Shown one piece after another: positions 6,367-6,603 of a stretch of DNA of 6,603 bases; positions within the stretch are counted from its first letter, which is position 1, and each line of letters opens with the position of its first letter. The notes below the pieces were generated by a model. The model was not told the origin of the DNA. It did no database searches and saw nothing but the letters and a program-made list of their open reading frames with translations. The translations under genes were made by a program, and so were the position numbers. The stretch lies in NCBI GenBank assembly GCA_934130325.1, contig CAKOYA010000043.1, positions 1 through 6,603 on the forward strand, written 5' to 3'. Source of the DNA: an uncultured Clostridia bacterium (GTDB taxonomy: Bacteria; Bacillota; Clostridia; TANB77; CAG-465).

Positions 6367-6380
6367 CATATTTGTCGAAA
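6361..6380 (-). promoter_or_regulatory. Imperfect palindrome over the -35, resembling a Spo0A box
   Basis: On the plus strand 6371-6380 reads TTTGTCGAAA, identical to the Spo0A (0A) box consensus around TGTCGAA. On the opposite strand 6361-6368 reads TGTTGAAA, one base from the same core, and contains the -35 hexamer. The two halves form an 8-4-8 inverted repeat with one mismatch. The perfect half covers about -41 to -50 relative to the predicted start and the second half overlaps the -35, where Spo0A and other activators or repressors of sigma-A promoters bind. The site is seen; the identity of its binder is inference. Confidence 0.5.
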
Positions 6381-6383
6381 TAT

Positions 6384-6405
6384 TGTAAAATTTGATACTG
6401 TAAAA
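6384..6405 (-). repeat. Two TTTTACA direct repeats upstream of the promoter
   Basis: Minus-strand TTTTACA occurs at 6399-6405 and again at 6384-6390, 15 bases start to start, at about -54 to -75 from the predicted transcription start. It could be a tandem operator for a dimeric activator, or just background similarity in A+T-rich DNA. Confidence 0.3.
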
Positions 6406-6534
6406 AAATGGATTATTTTTCTTATGTAATCACTACCATATTCTTATGCAATTATATTTTAAAACTGTATATGTGTTCTATTTTTTAGAAAAAACAATAT
6501 AAAATGTACTTTACTAAATGAAATACGGTTCTAT

Positions 6535-6576
6535 AATATTCGTTGGGGTGTAAATTACACCTCAACGATATTTTTT
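6535..6576 (+). terminator. Rho-independent terminator-like hairpin, plus strand
   Basis: CGTTGGGGTGTAA (6541-6553) pairs with TTACACCTCAACG (6555-6567), and an outer AATAT/ATATT stem (6535-6539 with 6568-6572) extends it past one bulged T. A run of six T follows at 6571-6576. The one imperfect position is a G-U wobble in plus-strand RNA but an A-C mismatch in minus-strand RNA, and only the plus side has the T run, so it points to plus-strand termination. No plus-strand gene ends here within the window. Confidence 0.5.
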
Positions 6577-6603
6577 AGCAAAAAAAATTGCAATTAAACC
6601 ATT

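Larger units (their letters stand above)
6282..6603. other. Non-coding region upstream of the operon
   Basis: This 322 bp interval has no credible coding sequence on either strand. From left to right it holds the dehydratase ribosome site and leader, the promoter, the 0A-box-like palindrome, the TTTTACA repeats, roughly 130 bases of A+T-rich DNA (about 6406-6534) in which I see only weak -10-like boxes, and the hairpin at 6535-6576. The last 27 bases contain an A run and the small palindrome AATTGCAATT. Confidence 0.7.

Noticed and set aside
6451..6456. Second minus-strand TATAAT as an upstream promoter
   Set aside because: The hexamer 17 nt further upstream (AGAACA) is a poor -35; a lone TATAAT is expected by chance in such A+T-rich DNA.
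6476..6490. Small inverted repeat TTCTA/TAGAA as a terminator
   Set aside because: A 5 bp all but A/T stem without a following T run on either strand; chance is sufficient.
6532..6537. Plus-strand TATAAT as a divergent promoter
   Set aside because: The only -35 candidate is TTTACT at 16 nt, and the box overlaps the base of the hairpin; kept only as an alternative reading of that hairpin.
6578..6597. A8 run and AATTGCAATT palindrome as the tail of a minus-strand terminator of a gene beyond the right edge
   Set aside because: A minus-strand T run exists but no stem is visible before it in the remaining bases.
1..6603. CRISPR array, tRNA, rRNA, transposase or insertion sequence ends
   Set aside because: No regularly spaced repeats, cloverleaf, rRNA-like segment or transposase frame was found; the window is filled by one biosynthetic operon and its upstream region.

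Overview
The window is a very A+T-rich stretch, apparently well over two thirds A/T by eye. It has strong AGGGGG-type Shine-Dalgarno sites, two TTG starts and a textbook sigma-A promoter, so a low-GC Gram-positive (Bacillota, probably Clostridia-like) is the best guess. One promoter-proximal element resembles a Spo0A box and would fit an endospore former. No ribosomal or other marker gene is present, so the taxonomic call is an inference.

All real genes lie on the minus strand and form one compact operon read from right to left. About 322 bp of non-coding DNA (6282-6603) holds the promoter (-10 at 6338-6343, -35 at 6361-6366) and, further right, a hairpin followed by a T run that would terminate plus-strand transcripts. 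The genes in transcription order are: a membrane-anchored PglF/WbpM/CapD-type UDP-sugar 4,6-dehydratase (4407-6281); a VanZ-like membrane protein (3898-4404); a DegT/PglE-type PLP sugar aminotransferase (2676-3908, TTG start); a PglC/WcaJ-type polyprenyl-phosphate sugar-1-phosphate transferase (1972-2673, TTG start); an ExoA-like family 2 glycosyltransferase with C-terminal membrane helices (950-1975); a LicD-family phosphotransferase (76-957); and the first 21 codons of a TarI/IspD-type cytidylyltransferase (1-63), which runs off the left edge. Every junction overlaps or is separated by only 2 to 12 bases.

Together the genes encode the start of a cell-surface glycan pathway. The dehydratase and aminotransferase would make a UDP-4-amino-4,6-dideoxy sugar (for example UDP-2-acetamido-4-amino-2,4,6-trideoxyhexose). 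The small transferase would load that sugar phosphate onto undecaprenyl phosphate, and the GT2 enzyme would extend the chain. LicD would add a phosphodiester-linked substituent from a CDP-activated donor, which the cytidylyltransferase may supply. No PglD-type N-acetyltransferase is present, so the 4-amino group may stay free. The combination resembles pneumococcal-type teichoic acid or zwitterionic polysaccharide synthesis more than ordinary capsule synthesis. Flippase, polymerase and export genes are not in the window.

The main items for a second look are the Spo0A-box-like operator on the promoter, the LicD plus TarI/IspD pairing, the VanZ gene inside the sugar-nucleotide pair, a (TA)7 tract at codons 5-10 of licD that could act as a slippage switch, and the plus-strand hairpin that has no gene to terminate.
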